Assembly (NCBI GenBank): GCA_014728035.1
Contig: WJMJ01000080.1
Span: forward strand, 1-49,871
Source: Promethearchaeota archaeon
Lineage (GTDB): Archaea; Asgardarchaeota; Thorarchaeia; Thorarchaeales; Thorarchaeaceae
Reading direction: 5' to 3'
Length of the DNA: 49,871 bases
Shown: positions 29,317 through 37,029 of the stretch, in pieces
Numbering within the stretch: position 1 is the stretch's first letter
Layout of the letters: every line of letters begins with the position of its first letter
Notes under the pieces: model-generated
Seen by the model: only the letters and a program-made list of their open reading frames with translations
Told to the model about the DNA's origin: nothing
Databases searched by the model: none
Translations under genes and position numbers: made by a program

Positions 29317-30650
29317 TGACTGTTGATACAAGTTCGTCTTCTGACTCGAAACACAAACCAACTGCTAGTGCTCTTGTTATCGGTGGCGGAGTCGCTGGGA
29401 TGCAAGCAGCTCTTGATATTGCTGCACAAGGCTACAAAGTATACCTTGTGGAAAAGACCTCCTCGATTGGTGGTAGAATGGCTGCGATCGACAAGACTTT
29501 TCCAACTCTTGATTGTTCAGCGTGTATCCTTACTCCCAAACTTAGTGAAGTATCTCGCCATCCGAATATTGAGATTCTTACATATTCTGAGGTGAAGGGT
29601 GTAACAGGAAAAACTGGTGACTTTAAAGTAAAAGTCTACCGAAAAGCACGATACGTTCATGAAGACCGATGTTCTGGATGCGGAGATTGTGCAGCTGAGT
29701 GCCCTGTTGAAGTGCCAAATTATTTTGATGAATACATTGGTTTCAGAAAAGCAATCTACATGCCCTTCCCCCAGGCTACACCAGCAGTATATACTATTGA
29801 TATGGAAACCTGTATTGAATGCAAACGATGTGCAAAAGTTTGTGAGCGAGATGCTATTGACTATGAAATGCAAGACTCAGAGGTTGAACTCAATGTCGGT
29901 GCAATTGTCGTTGCTACCGGGTACAAATTATTTGATGTTTCGGAATATCCCCGTCTCGGTTACACTAAATATGATAATGTCATCAATGCAATGGAATATG
30001 AACGTCTCATCAATGCAGCGGGACCAACCCATGGTCATCTAATCAGACTGAGTGACGGAAAGATGCCCAAGAATATTGGTTTTGTCCAATGCGTTGGTGC
30101 TCGTGATGTTAACAAGGGTGTTCCATATTGTTCTCGAGTTTGCTGCATGTACGGAATTAAGAATGCTGTGATGGCAAAAGAACACGACCCGGATATTGAT
30201 GTATCAATATACTATGCTGATATCCGAGCATTTGGTAAAGGTTTTGAAGAATTCTATAATATGGCAAAGACTCGTTTCGAAGTGAATTTTGTTCGTGGAA
30301 GAGTAGCCGAGGTTGTTGAAGATCCGAAAACACGAGACCTAATCGTTCGTGTTGAAGATACTGAGACTGGAGAATTCAAAGAAGTTCGTCATGACTTACT
30401 GATTCTTTCACCTGGAATTCAACCTCCAGAAGGAATGAGTGAGATGGCCGAAAATATTGGGATTGATGTTAACGAAGACGGTTATATCTCCGTTGAGCAT
30501 GCCCTTACTGCTCCCGTTGACACAAAGATTCCTGGAATCTATGTATGCGGCTGTGCTGACGGCCCCAAAGATATTCCAGATAGTGTTGCAGCTGGAAGTG
30601 CAGCAGCAATGCGAGCGACAATCGTCCTATCAAAGGAGGGTAAAGAATAA
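29316..30650 (+). CDS. hdrA: HdrA paralog 1, lacking the N-terminal Fe-S domain
   Basis: This flavoprotein starts almost directly at the FAD-binding fold (VIGGGVAGMQAALDIA), keeps the flavin-adjacent TLDCSACIL cysteines and carries the inserted two-cluster ferredoxin domain (CSGCGDCAAEC and CIECKRCAKVC). It lacks the roughly 140-residue N-terminal domain and the C-terminal ferredoxin domain of full HdrA, both of which are present in the next gene. It should be the bifurcating flavin subunit. Ribosome site AGGAGGT precedes it and the start overlaps the previous stop (TAATG). Confidence 0.88.
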   Translation: MTVDTSSSSDSKHKPTASALVIGGGVAGMQAALDIAAQGYKVYLVEKTSSIGGRMAAIDKTFPTLDCSACILTPKLSEVSRHPNIEILTYSEVKGVTGKTGDFKVKVYRKARYVHEDRCSGCGDCAAECPVEVPNYFDEYIGFRKAIYMPFPQATPAVYTIDMETCIECKRCAKVCERDAIDYEMQDSEVELNVGAIVVATGYKLFDVSEYPRLGYTKYDNVINAMEYERLINAAGPTHGHLIRLSDGKMPKNIGFVQCVGARDVNKGVPYCSRVCCMYGIKNAVMAKEHDPDIDVSIYYADIRAFGKGFEEFYNMAKTRFEVNFVRGRVAEVVEDPKTRDLIVRVEDTETGEFKEVRHDLLILSPGIQPPEGMSEMAENIGIDVNEDGYISVEHALTAPVDTKIPGIYVCGCADGPKDIPDSVAAGSAAAMRATIVLSKEGKE

Positions 30651-32377
30651 TGACTGAAACAGAGACCCCTAGAATTGGAGTTTTTGTCTGCCATTGCGGT
30701 CACAATATTGCTGGAGTCGTAGATGTCAAGAAAGTGGCTGAAATTGCGTCAAACTTACCAAATGTTGTATTTTCAACTGATGAGATGTTTATGTGTGCAG
30801 ATGCTGGACAGCAACTGATTCGTGATAAGATAAAAGAACATAATCTTACACGTGTTGTCGTTGCTAGTTGCTCTCCACGAATGCACGAGCCTACCTTCAG
30901 AAAAGTTGTTGAAGAGGCTGGTATGAACCGTTATCTGTTTGAACAAGTGAATCTCCGTGAACATGTTTCATGGTGTCATATGCGTGAACCTGAGGCAGCT
31001 ACTGAGAAAGCAATTGATTTGGTGAGAATGTCTGTAGCTCGTGCAGGAAAACTTGAGGAGTTGCCTATAAAGGCCGTAAAAGTCACTCCAAGGACTCTTG
31101 TTGTTGGAGGTGGAGTAGCAGGACTTCGTTCAGCACTTGATATAGCCGATAGAGGCTTTGAAGTTGTTCTTGTTGAAAAGAAGCCCAAATTAGGTGGCAA
31201 TACAATCAAGTGGTCACATTTGTATCCAACAGGTGAAGACGGTGAAGCAATCGTAGGACCTCTTGTTGAAAAGGTACAGAAACACAAGAATATCACAGTT
31301 CATACTGATTCAAAAGTTTCAGAGTTTGATGGCTACATTGGTAACTTCGATGTAACTGTCAAAACAGGTGAAGACTTGACTAAATACGAGATTGGTACTG
31401 TTATTGTTGCAACGGGATTTGACCCATTTGAACCTGCGGGCTACTATGGCTATGGAGTCAGTAACAAGATAATGACCCTCGCACAATATGAGGAGAAAAA
31501 AGTTGCTGGCAAAATTGATTTTGACAAGATCAAGAAGATTGCATTCATTGGATGTGTTGGTTCTCGAGAACCTGGAAAGAAAGGTCATGAGCATTGTTCC
31601 AGGTATTGTTGTACAGCCGTAGCTAGCGCATCAGCAGATGCGAAAGATAAGGTGGATGACATAGTTGTTCTATATCAGGACATTCGAACTTATGGAAAGA
31701 ACCATGAAGAGCTTCATAGGCTTGCCCGTGAGAAATTTGTCATCTATAGTAAATTCCCAGAAGACAAGAAACCAGAAATTGAGGTAAAAGAAGGCAGGAT
31801 TCATATCAACTGGCATGATACTTTGTCCGATGAAGAGCTCTCTTTCGAACCTGATTTACTTATCTTAGCTTCAGCAATGATTCCACCAGATGGAATTGAC
31901 GAGATTTCTAAGATGTTCAGTCTGACTAGAAGTGCAGATGGATTCTTCAACCCTGAACATGTCAAACTCGCTCCACTGACAACACACACTGCTGGAGTAA
32001 TGATAGCTGGGGCAGCTCATTCTGCAAAGACTGCAGCTGAATCGATTATCGATGCTAGTGGAGCAGCTGCTAAAGCAGTTGGTCTAATGGCTCAGGGTGA
32101 GGTTGAGATTGAATCTACAGTTTCCTATGTCCTCCCTGACCTCTGTTCTGCATGTCACACTTGTGTCACAGCTTGTCCATATGGGGCATTAGAAGTGATT
32201 ACAGAGAATGACAAAGAATATGCTATTGTCACTGAAGCAAAATGTCACGGATGTGGAACCTGCGCAGCCGCTTGTCCAAGTGGAGCAATCGTTATGCGGC
32301 ATTCTACTGATGAACAAATTATTACAATGGTTGAGGCTTACCTCTGTCCTGCGCCTGAAACTGGAGGTGGTGCTTAA
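30650..32377 (+). CDS. hdrA: HdrA paralog 2, with N-terminal and C-terminal Fe-S domains
   Basis: The N-terminal domain begins IGVFVCHCGHNIAGVVDV and contains the VVASCSPRMHEPTF segment typical of HdrA. The FAD fold (VVGGGVAGLRSALDIA) follows, then a C-terminal ferredoxin domain with CSACHTCVTAC and CHGCGTCAAAC. It lacks the inserted ferredoxin domain, and the cysteines beside the flavin are missing (NTIKWSHLYPTG where paralog 1 has TLDCSAC). Together the two genes contain the full cofactor set of one classical HdrA plus an extra flavin fold, suggesting a heterodimer. It is coupled by TAATG. Confidence 0.88.
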   Translation: MTETETPRIGVFVCHCGHNIAGVVDVKKVAEIASNLPNVVFSTDEMFMCADAGQQLIRDKIKEHNLTRVVVASCSPRMHEPTFRKVVEEAGMNRYLFEQVNLREHVSWCHMREPEAATEKAIDLVRMSVARAGKLEELPIKAVKVTPRTLVVGGGVAGLRSALDIADRGFEVVLVEKKPKLGGNTIKWSHLYPTGEDGEAIVGPLVEKVQKHKNITVHTDSKVSEFDGYIGNFDVTVKTGEDLTKYEIGTVIVATGFDPFEPAGYYGYGVSNKIMTLAQYEEKKVAGKIDFDKIKKIAFIGCVGSREPGKKGHEHCSRYCCTAVASASADAKDKVDDIVVLYQDIRTYGKNHEELHRLAREKFVIYSKFPEDKKPEIEVKEGRIHINWHDTLSDEELSFEPDLLILASAMIPPDGIDEISKMFSLTRSADGFFNPEHVKLAPLTTHTAGVMIAGAAHSAKTAAESIIDASGAAAKAVGLMAQGEVEIESTVSYVLPDLCSACHTCVTACPYGALEVITENDKEYAIVTEAKCHGCGTCAAACPSGAIVMRHSTDEQIITMVEAYLCPAPETGGGA

Positions 32378-32823
32378 TGACTACTAAAGCAGTTACTACA
32401 AAGACTACCGAAGAAGACTGGGAACCACGTATCGTTGCATATTGTTGCAACTGGTGCTCTTACGCTGGAGCTGACCTTGCTGGCACTAGCAGAATACAAT
32501 ACCCTCCTAATGCTAGAATTATTCGAGTGAACTGTACTGGACGAATTAGCCCAGAGTTCATTCTAGCAGCATTGGATATGGGTGCTGATGGCGTGTTAGT
32601 ATCTGGTTGCCATCCTGGTGATTGTCACTACACTAGCGGAAATCTAAAACTAAGAGCTCGCTGGGCACTTATGGAGAAAGCTATCGAGCAGGCTGGTATA
32701 GATCCCCGGCGTGTCCGATTACAATGGGCAAGCGCATCAGAAGCACAAATCTTTGCGGATGGAGTAAAGATACTCATAGACCAAGTGAAGAAGTTGGGAC
32801 CTATTAGGAGGTCATGGAAATGA
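32377..32823 (+). CDS. mvhD: Hydrogenase electron-transfer subunit MvhD
   Basis: This 148-residue protein has the [2Fe-2S] ligand cysteines of the family (CCNWCSY near the start, then NCTGR, and a SGCHPGDCHY segment). In known complexes MvhD bridges the hydrogenase to HdrA. All ligands are Cys; some archaea use Sec in this subunit (VhuD), but this one does not. TAATG overlap with the previous gene. Confidence 0.92.
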   Translation: MTTKAVTTKTTEEDWEPRIVAYCCNWCSYAGADLAGTSRIQYPPNARIIRVNCTGRISPEFILAALDMGADGVLVSGCHPGDCHYTSGNLKLRARWALMEKAIEQAGIDPRRVRLQWASASEAQIFADGVKILIDQVKKLGPIRRSWK

Positions 32824-33053
32824 GTGTATTCTCTGAATATTTCAAACAAAAACGTGGAGCAATTCGAAAACAGCGAAAAGCGATTAAAGAAGTACTTGAG
32901 AGTGGACCTGCTTCAGTGAGTGATATTTCTGAAAAGGTCGAGTTTGATAAGAAACTCATTCTTTGGAATCTCATGGGAATGCTACGTTGGGGAGATGTGG
33001 ATATAGTAGATGAGCGTGACCATGAATTGGTCTATGCTCTTGCGGAGGCCTAA
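32820..33053 (+). CDS. Small winged-helix-like protein inside the hydrogenase operon
   Basis: The 77-residue product has an N-terminal basic helix and a wHTH-like core (AIKEVLESGPASVSDISEKV, then LILWNLMGMLRWGDVDIVDE). The start is ATG 32820: AGGAGG (32806-32811) lies 8 bases upstream and the ATG overlaps the mvhD stop as ATGA; the ATG at 32814 is too close to the ribosome site. It may be a regulator of its own operon or a structural adaptor. No such gene is standard in methanogen mvh operons. Confidence 0.75.
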   Translation: MSVFSEYFKQKRGAIRKQRKAIKEVLESGPASVSDISEKVEFDKKLILWNLMGMLRWGDVDIVDERDHELVYALAEA

Positions 33054-33055
33054 AC

Positions 33056-33979
33056 ATGTCTGATAAAGTTTCAATCGCATTAGTACAAGGAAGCTCCTGT
33101 TGGGGTTGCTTCCAGAGCCTTGTGGATATTCATCTCCGATTAGCAGACGTATTGCCCCTACTTGACATCAAGTTCTGGGCTGGAGTCGTAGATTTCAAAC
33201 ACTCTGATCTTGAAGGATATCCAGAGAAATCTATTGATGTTGGAATCTTTGAAGGTTCAGCCAGGACTTCTGACGATGTGCATCATCTCAAAGTTCTACG
33301 TGAAAAATGCAAGACCCTAATTGCATTCGGTTCTTGTTCCTGCTTTGGTGGGATTCCAGGCTTAGCAAACTTCTCAGAGATTGATGATGCCTTAGCTACC
33401 AAGTTCAAAACGAGACCAACTTATGACAATGAAACGATCCCCTCAGAGAATCTTCCCACAATCGAACCTGTTATTCTCCCTAATAACGAGATTGTAGATT
33501 TCGATATTTTCCTTCCGGGATGCCCTCCAACATCCGACCTGATTCATACTGCTCTTACAGCTTTAATCAAGGGCGAAGAATTAGAACTTCCTCCTCATAC
33601 TGTGTGTCATTACTGCAGTCGTGAGAAGAAGGAAACACCTCTTCCCGATGTACTGAAACCCTATCAAGGCAAGGCTGATCCTGACCGATGCTTACTTGAG
33701 CAAGGTTACATCTGTCTTGGTGGTTCTACATGGGGTCTCTGTGAAGGGCAATGTGTTAACAAGGGAGCTACCTGTCGAGGTTGTTTTGGTCCTGTTCCAC
33801 CAATTATGCAGGATCAGGGTGCTACTGCTATCTCTATGATTGGTACATATGCACCTCTAGAACCAGAACTCCTCAAAGAGAAAATTAAGGACCCACTTGG
33901 GCTATTTTGGAGATTCTCATATGCCACAAGTCATCTTGGACACATCCGTGCTAAGAGAGAGGAGGTTAAGAACGAATGA
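33056..33979 (+). CDS. mvhG: F420-non-reducing hydrogenase small subunit
   Basis: This is the small subunit of a group 3c [NiFe] hydrogenase, holding three iron-sulfur clusters that lead electrons away from the active site. The proximal motif GSSCWGCFQS, then GSCSCFGG, PGCPP, and the CLLEQGYICLG and CEGQCVNKGATCRGCFG clusters are all present. Length 307 is normal. GGAGG lies before the start; the stop overlaps the next start (ATGA). Confidence 0.93.
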   Translation: MSDKVSIALVQGSSCWGCFQSLVDIHLRLADVLPLLDIKFWAGVVDFKHSDLEGYPEKSIDVGIFEGSARTSDDVHHLKVLREKCKTLIAFGSCSCFGGIPGLANFSEIDDALATKFKTRPTYDNETIPSENLPTIEPVILPNNEIVDFDIFLPGCPPTSDLIHTALTALIKGEELELPPHTVCHYCSREKKETPLPDVLKPYQGKADPDRCLLEQGYICLGGSTWGLCEGQCVNKGATCRGCFGPVPPIMQDQGATAISMIGTYAPLEPELLKEKIKDPLGLFWRFSYATSHLGHIRAKREEVKNE

Positions 33980-35292
33980 CTGACGAAAAGACAATCAGAA
34001 TAGACCCGGTGACTCGGTTAGAAGGTCACGGATCATTAACAATCAAATTAGGCAAAGATGGTAAGGTTCGCGATGTGCAATTCAATGTAGGCAGCACTCG
34101 CTTCTTTGAAGAGTTCCTTCAAGGTCGCCCGATGGAAGAAGCACCACGTATCGCCCCACGAATCTGTGGGATATGTCCAATTCCTCACCATCTAGCATCG
34201 GTAAAAGCTGTAGAAGCTGCATGGGATGTTACCCCTCCGCCTGCAGCCATCAAATTGCGAAGATTGATGATTGAGGCAAAACAGCTGTCCTCACATGCGA
34301 TACATTTCTATGCACTAGCAGCTCCTGATTTCGTCTTTGGACCTTTTGCAGATCCTGCAGTGAGAAACGTTGCCAAAGTTCTAGAACATCTACCCGATGT
34401 AACTGTACAAGCTATCAAGCTCATGCAGTTCGGGCAAGAATTGTGTAAGACCATTGGTGCTAAAGCAATTCATCCAACAACCGCTATTCCTGGTGGAATG
34501 TTAACTGCTCTAACAGAGGAGGAACGTGACTACTGGATTGGGCAAGTACCTGAGATGCTTGAAAATATAACGAAGACTGTTGACTTGGCAAAGAAGGTTG
34601 TCACTGATTATATTGATGTAGTGACAAAAGTGGCAGTTACTCCTACTTATTACCTTGGTTTGGTTAATGACGGAGCACTCGATATCTACGATGGAAAAGT
34701 CAGAGTCATGGACCCAGAAGGTAAGATTGTTGCTGACTTTGAACCCAAAGACTACCAGCAATATTACGGAGAGCATGTTGCAGACCACTCTTTTGCTACT
34801 CATGTCTATTACAAACCAGCAGGTTATCCTGATGGAGTTTGGAGAGCTAATACATTGGCAAGATGCAATGTTGCTGATAAAATGGCTACACCACTCGCTC
34901 AAGAAGCCCTTGTAGAGATGCGCGAACTCATCGGTCGCCCCTCACATCATACCTTTGCATTCCATTATGCGCGGATTGTTGAGATGGTTCAGGCGGCTGA
35001 ATGGATTAAGACATTGCTTGAAGACCCAATGATTGTAAGCACTGACGTTAAACTTGCAGATGTGGAACCAAAAGCTGGAGATGGAGTTGGACTCGTAGAA
35101 GCTCCTCGCGGTACTCTATTGCACCATTACACAAGTGACGAGGAAGGTATCTTGACAGATGCAAACCTTATTGTAGCTACAAATAACAATATAGCTGGAA
35201 TTGAAAAGTCCCTAATGGTTGCAGCAAAACAGATATTCGAGGAAAAGGCTCACGAATCACTTAACCTTCCTGATCCTCTTGTAAAACTATAA
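33976..35292 (+). CDS. vhuA: F420-non-reducing [NiFeSe] hydrogenase large subunit, without its C-terminal nickel motif
   Basis: The N-terminal nickel-ligand motif is intact (RICGICPIPHH, after RLEGHGSL), and the fold matches MvhA/VhuA throughout. The protein ends at LNLPDPLVKL without the second DPCxxCxxH motif that every [NiFe] large subunit needs. That motif is encoded by the next gene at 35308, 15 bases downstream. This is the split arrangement of VhuA/VhuU in Methanococcus. GAGGAGGT precedes the start. Confidence 0.92.
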   Translation: MTDEKTIRIDPVTRLEGHGSLTIKLGKDGKVRDVQFNVGSTRFFEEFLQGRPMEEAPRIAPRICGICPIPHHLASVKAVEAAWDVTPPPAAIKLRRLMIEAKQLSSHAIHFYALAAPDFVFGPFADPAVRNVAKVLEHLPDVTVQAIKLMQFGQELCKTIGAKAIHPTTAIPGGMLTALTEEERDYWIGQVPEMLENITKTVDLAKKVVTDYIDVVTKVAVTPTYYLGLVNDGALDIYDGKVRVMDPEGKIVADFEPKDYQQYYGEHVADHSFATHVYYKPAGYPDGVWRANTLARCNVADKMATPLAQEALVEMRELIGRPSHHTFAFHYARIVEMVQAAEWIKTLLEDPMIVSTDVKLADVEPKAGDGVGLVEAPRGTLLHHYTSDEEGILTDANLIVATNNNIAGIEKSLMVAAKQIFEEKAHESLNLPDPLVKL

Positions 35293-35307
35293 TTACGGTG
35301 AACCCTA

Positions 35308-35460
35308 ATGACTGAAGAAATACCTGAAGGCCTGCTCAACCTCCTCGAGATGGTTGTGCGGTGCTACGATTGCTGACTATCATGCGGTGCTCATCTCGTC
35401 GTAGTTGACGAAGAGGATCGCGAGATTGTCAGGAAGGAGTTAGTGACCAGCGGCGGATGA
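35308..35460 (+). CDS. vhuU: Selenocysteine peptide completing the hydrogenase large subunit (VhuU)
   Basis: From ATG 35308 the frame gives 50 residues if TGA 35374-35376 is read as selenocysteine (U23), ending at TGA 35458-35460. Residues 18-29 are RCYDCULSCGAH, the L2 motif of hydrogenase large subunits (DPCxxCxxH) with Sec replacing the first Cys and Cys replacing the Pro. GGTGA (35297-35301) is 6 bases upstream. The 21 residues after H29 correspond to the extension that the maturation endopeptidase removes after nickel insertion, leaving a 29-residue mature peptide. An ordinary gene finder would stop at the internal TGA and miss it. It is the last gene of the hdr-mvh operon. Confidence 0.93.
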
Positions 35461-35502
35461 AGGCACGACCGAAAGTTTGTGGTCGTGTTGGACAACCCTG
35501 CC
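35452..35502 (+). ncRNA. Putative SECIS element for vhuU (eukaryote-like)
   Basis: A stem C35464-C35470 with G35481-G35487 (CACGACC/GGTCGTG), extended by two G-U pairs, carries a 10-base apical loop starting GAAAG. At its base ATGA (35457-35460) faces GGAC (35490-35493), so the tandem G-A pairs of a kink-turn can form as in eukaryotic SECIS cores. GGCGG (35452-35456) can pair with CC...GCC (35496-35502) below. The AA-rich apical loop also matches the eukaryotic form. Unusually, the vhuU stop codon is part of the core. Assignment is by hand folding. Confidence 0.7.
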
Positions 35503-35503
35503 C

Positions 35504-35542
35504 GGGTGTGCTTGTCACACTCCTCCCCCCTTTTTCTTTTTC
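35504..35542 (+). terminator. Terminator of the hdr-mvh-vhuU operon
   Basis: GTGTG (35506-35510) pairs with CACAC (35516-35520), extended by G-T and G-C, followed by CCCCCC and a T-run (TTTTTCTTTTTC). Confidence 0.75.
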
Positions 35543-35623
35543 AATTCTGTTAATTCGGTCTGTCATTCCTTCAACAGACTCTTATCGGAAGAATTGTCCA
35601 TAATAATTACACTTCTACATGAC

Positions 35624-36199
35624 ATGATAAATATGGATTTAGAAACTAGAGACGAAATCTGCTCTTTGATGAACTCCGAATTAAGCCAACTGATGGAACC
35701 ACACCAAATTCATTTCTATTTTGATAACAGAATTCAGCAGTTCGTCTTGTCAATTGAACCTCGACCAGGAATCATTAGGAAGAAGGAGATAGAGCCTAAT
35801 ACCATCGAATTATTGGACGCAGAAGAATTACTCACGCTATTGGTTTCTTATATTGTAAATTTGAGTCAGCCTAGAAGGGATTTTTCACGAGTAGCTATAA
35901 TATCCATAGCTGGAATGATTGGTTGTGCTATTATTGTTATTTTTCTAGTGTCTTTCATCGGATTTCCAATTTTAGATTCAATATTTCTTTTGTCAGTTCT
36001 TCTAGGAATAGGGATACCTATTGTCTTAGTTTTGGTTTTGATTTTACCAAGAATTCTCTTTCCACATCCTGACTTAATTACTTACGAATTGAGACCTAAT
36101 CTATTGGAAGTACTTGAGAAAATAAAGAGCCATTGTGGTTCATCAGAGGAGAATATTCTCCTCCAAGAACGGATAGAACGTCTCAGAGAAAAGAATTGA
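35624..36199 (+). CDS. Small membrane protein with two central helices
   Basis: No family was recognised. About 100 cytoplasmic residues (MDLETRDEICSLMNSELSQL and onward) precede two adjoining membrane helices (VAIISIAGMIGCAIIVIFLV and LLSVLLGIGIPIVLVLVLIL) and a short coiled tail. A TATA-like ATAATAATTA near 35600 favours a leaderless start at ATG 35624 or 35633; the longer frame from 35477 runs through the terminator and is not credible. Confidence 0.55.
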   Translation: MINMDLETRDEICSLMNSELSQLMEPHQIHFYFDNRIQQFVLSIEPRPGIIRKKEIEPNTIELLDAEELLTLLVSYIVNLSQPRRDFSRVAIISIAGMIGCAIIVIFLVSFIGFPILDSIFLLSVLLGIGIPIVLVLVLILPRILFPHPDLITYELRPNLLEVLEKIKSHCGSSEENILLQERIERLREKN

Positions 36200-36275
36200 A
36201 ACCTCCAATGACGTATCAAAACTGCTTAATTTGGAAATGACTGTGTGAAACTTAGAATATCTGGAATTTGACAAG

Positions 36276-36761
36276 TTGAACGAAGGAATACCAAAACGAT
36301 TGGATGATACTGATCCCGTTAAAATTTGCACATCTTGTGAATCTCAATGCTGTAAATTGGGTGGAGCAGTTGCAACTGAAAATGAATATCGAGCAATTGT
36401 TGAAACCGGCAATCCTGATTATTTCGAGAAGGTAACTGATGGTGTCTATCAAATGAAATGGATCGAACCAGAAGGTAGATGTCCGTATCTGGAAGATAAC
36501 CTTTGTACTATCTATTCAGTGAGACCACTTGGTTGTCGTATGTTTCCTGTTGTTCATGTCCAAGGAATCGGTCCCCACCTTGTTAGATGTGAACTTTCCT
36601 ATCACTTGACAAGTGCAACCATTATTGAGAGAGCATTATTACTATCTTCGCGTCCTGAAGAGGTTGCAGACGCAGTTCTTGATCATAGAAAGCGAGCATC
36701 TTGCAAATTTGAACGTCGTCTTAGTAGGTTTGATATTAATTATATCGAGATTGAAAAATAA
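36276..36761 (+). CDS. YkgJ-type cysteine cluster protein
   Basis: The motif CTSCESQCC, followed by CPYLEDNLCTIYSVRPLGCRMFP, is the metal-binding signature of the YkgJ/UPF0153 family, thought to bind zinc or an iron-sulfur cluster. The protein is cytoplasmic, 161 residues, starting at TTG 36276. Function is not established for the family. Confidence 0.8.
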   Translation: MNEGIPKRLDDTDPVKICTSCESQCCKLGGAVATENEYRAIVETGNPDYFEKVTDGVYQMKWIEPEGRCPYLEDNLCTIYSVRPLGCRMFPVVHVQGIGPHLVRCELSYHLTSATIIERALLLSSRPEEVADAVLDHRKRASCKFERRLSRFDINYIEIEK

Positions 36762-36771
36762 TTGATGCAAT

Positions 36772-37029
36772 TTAGAAATTTCCTAAGCCACTCTGAACAA
36801 GTACCAGAAGCACAGTCATAGAAATTAGCGTCCATTTCTCTCTGATGGTATAGTGGATTGAGGTGAATATTTTCTCCCATTCTGGATAGCATTCATAGGT
36901 TTCCTTCTCTAGAATCGCATTAATCTCTTTAGTATTCCGAAGTACTTTCCTGAACTTCTATCTCAAAAAGCTGAAAACTCCTGTATGCAAGTTTGCAATC
37001 GATTCTGGTACAAAGATGATGTATGCAAT
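36772..37029 (-). pseudogene. Remnant of a membrane protein gene
   Basis: On the minus strand one frame reads IAYIIFVPESIANLHTG, an in-frame TAG at 36958-36960, then protein-like sequence (EINAILEKETYECYPEWEK) ending in a membrane helix (WTLISMTVLLVLVQSGLGNF) and TAA at 36772. No usable start codon lies after the TAG. It looks like the C-terminal part of a decayed gene, overlapping the promoter of the 7TM gene. No family was recognised. Confidence 0.45.

Noticed and set aside
35395..35416. Small hairpin just after the Sec codon, as a bacterial-type SECIS
   Set aside because: CGTC/GACG-type pairing is short and lies in coding sequence; archaeal SECIS elements are outside the coding region and the downstream hairpin fits better.
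35477..35623. N-terminal extension of the membrane protein frame
   Set aside because: It runs through the SECIS and terminator of vhuU and reads as low-complexity sequence (PPPFFFF); the start was moved to 35624.
36958..36960. TAG as a pyrrolysine codon
   Set aside because: TAG ends several clearly complete genes here (for example the surface protein at 8010), and the affected frame has no start codon, so decay is more likely.
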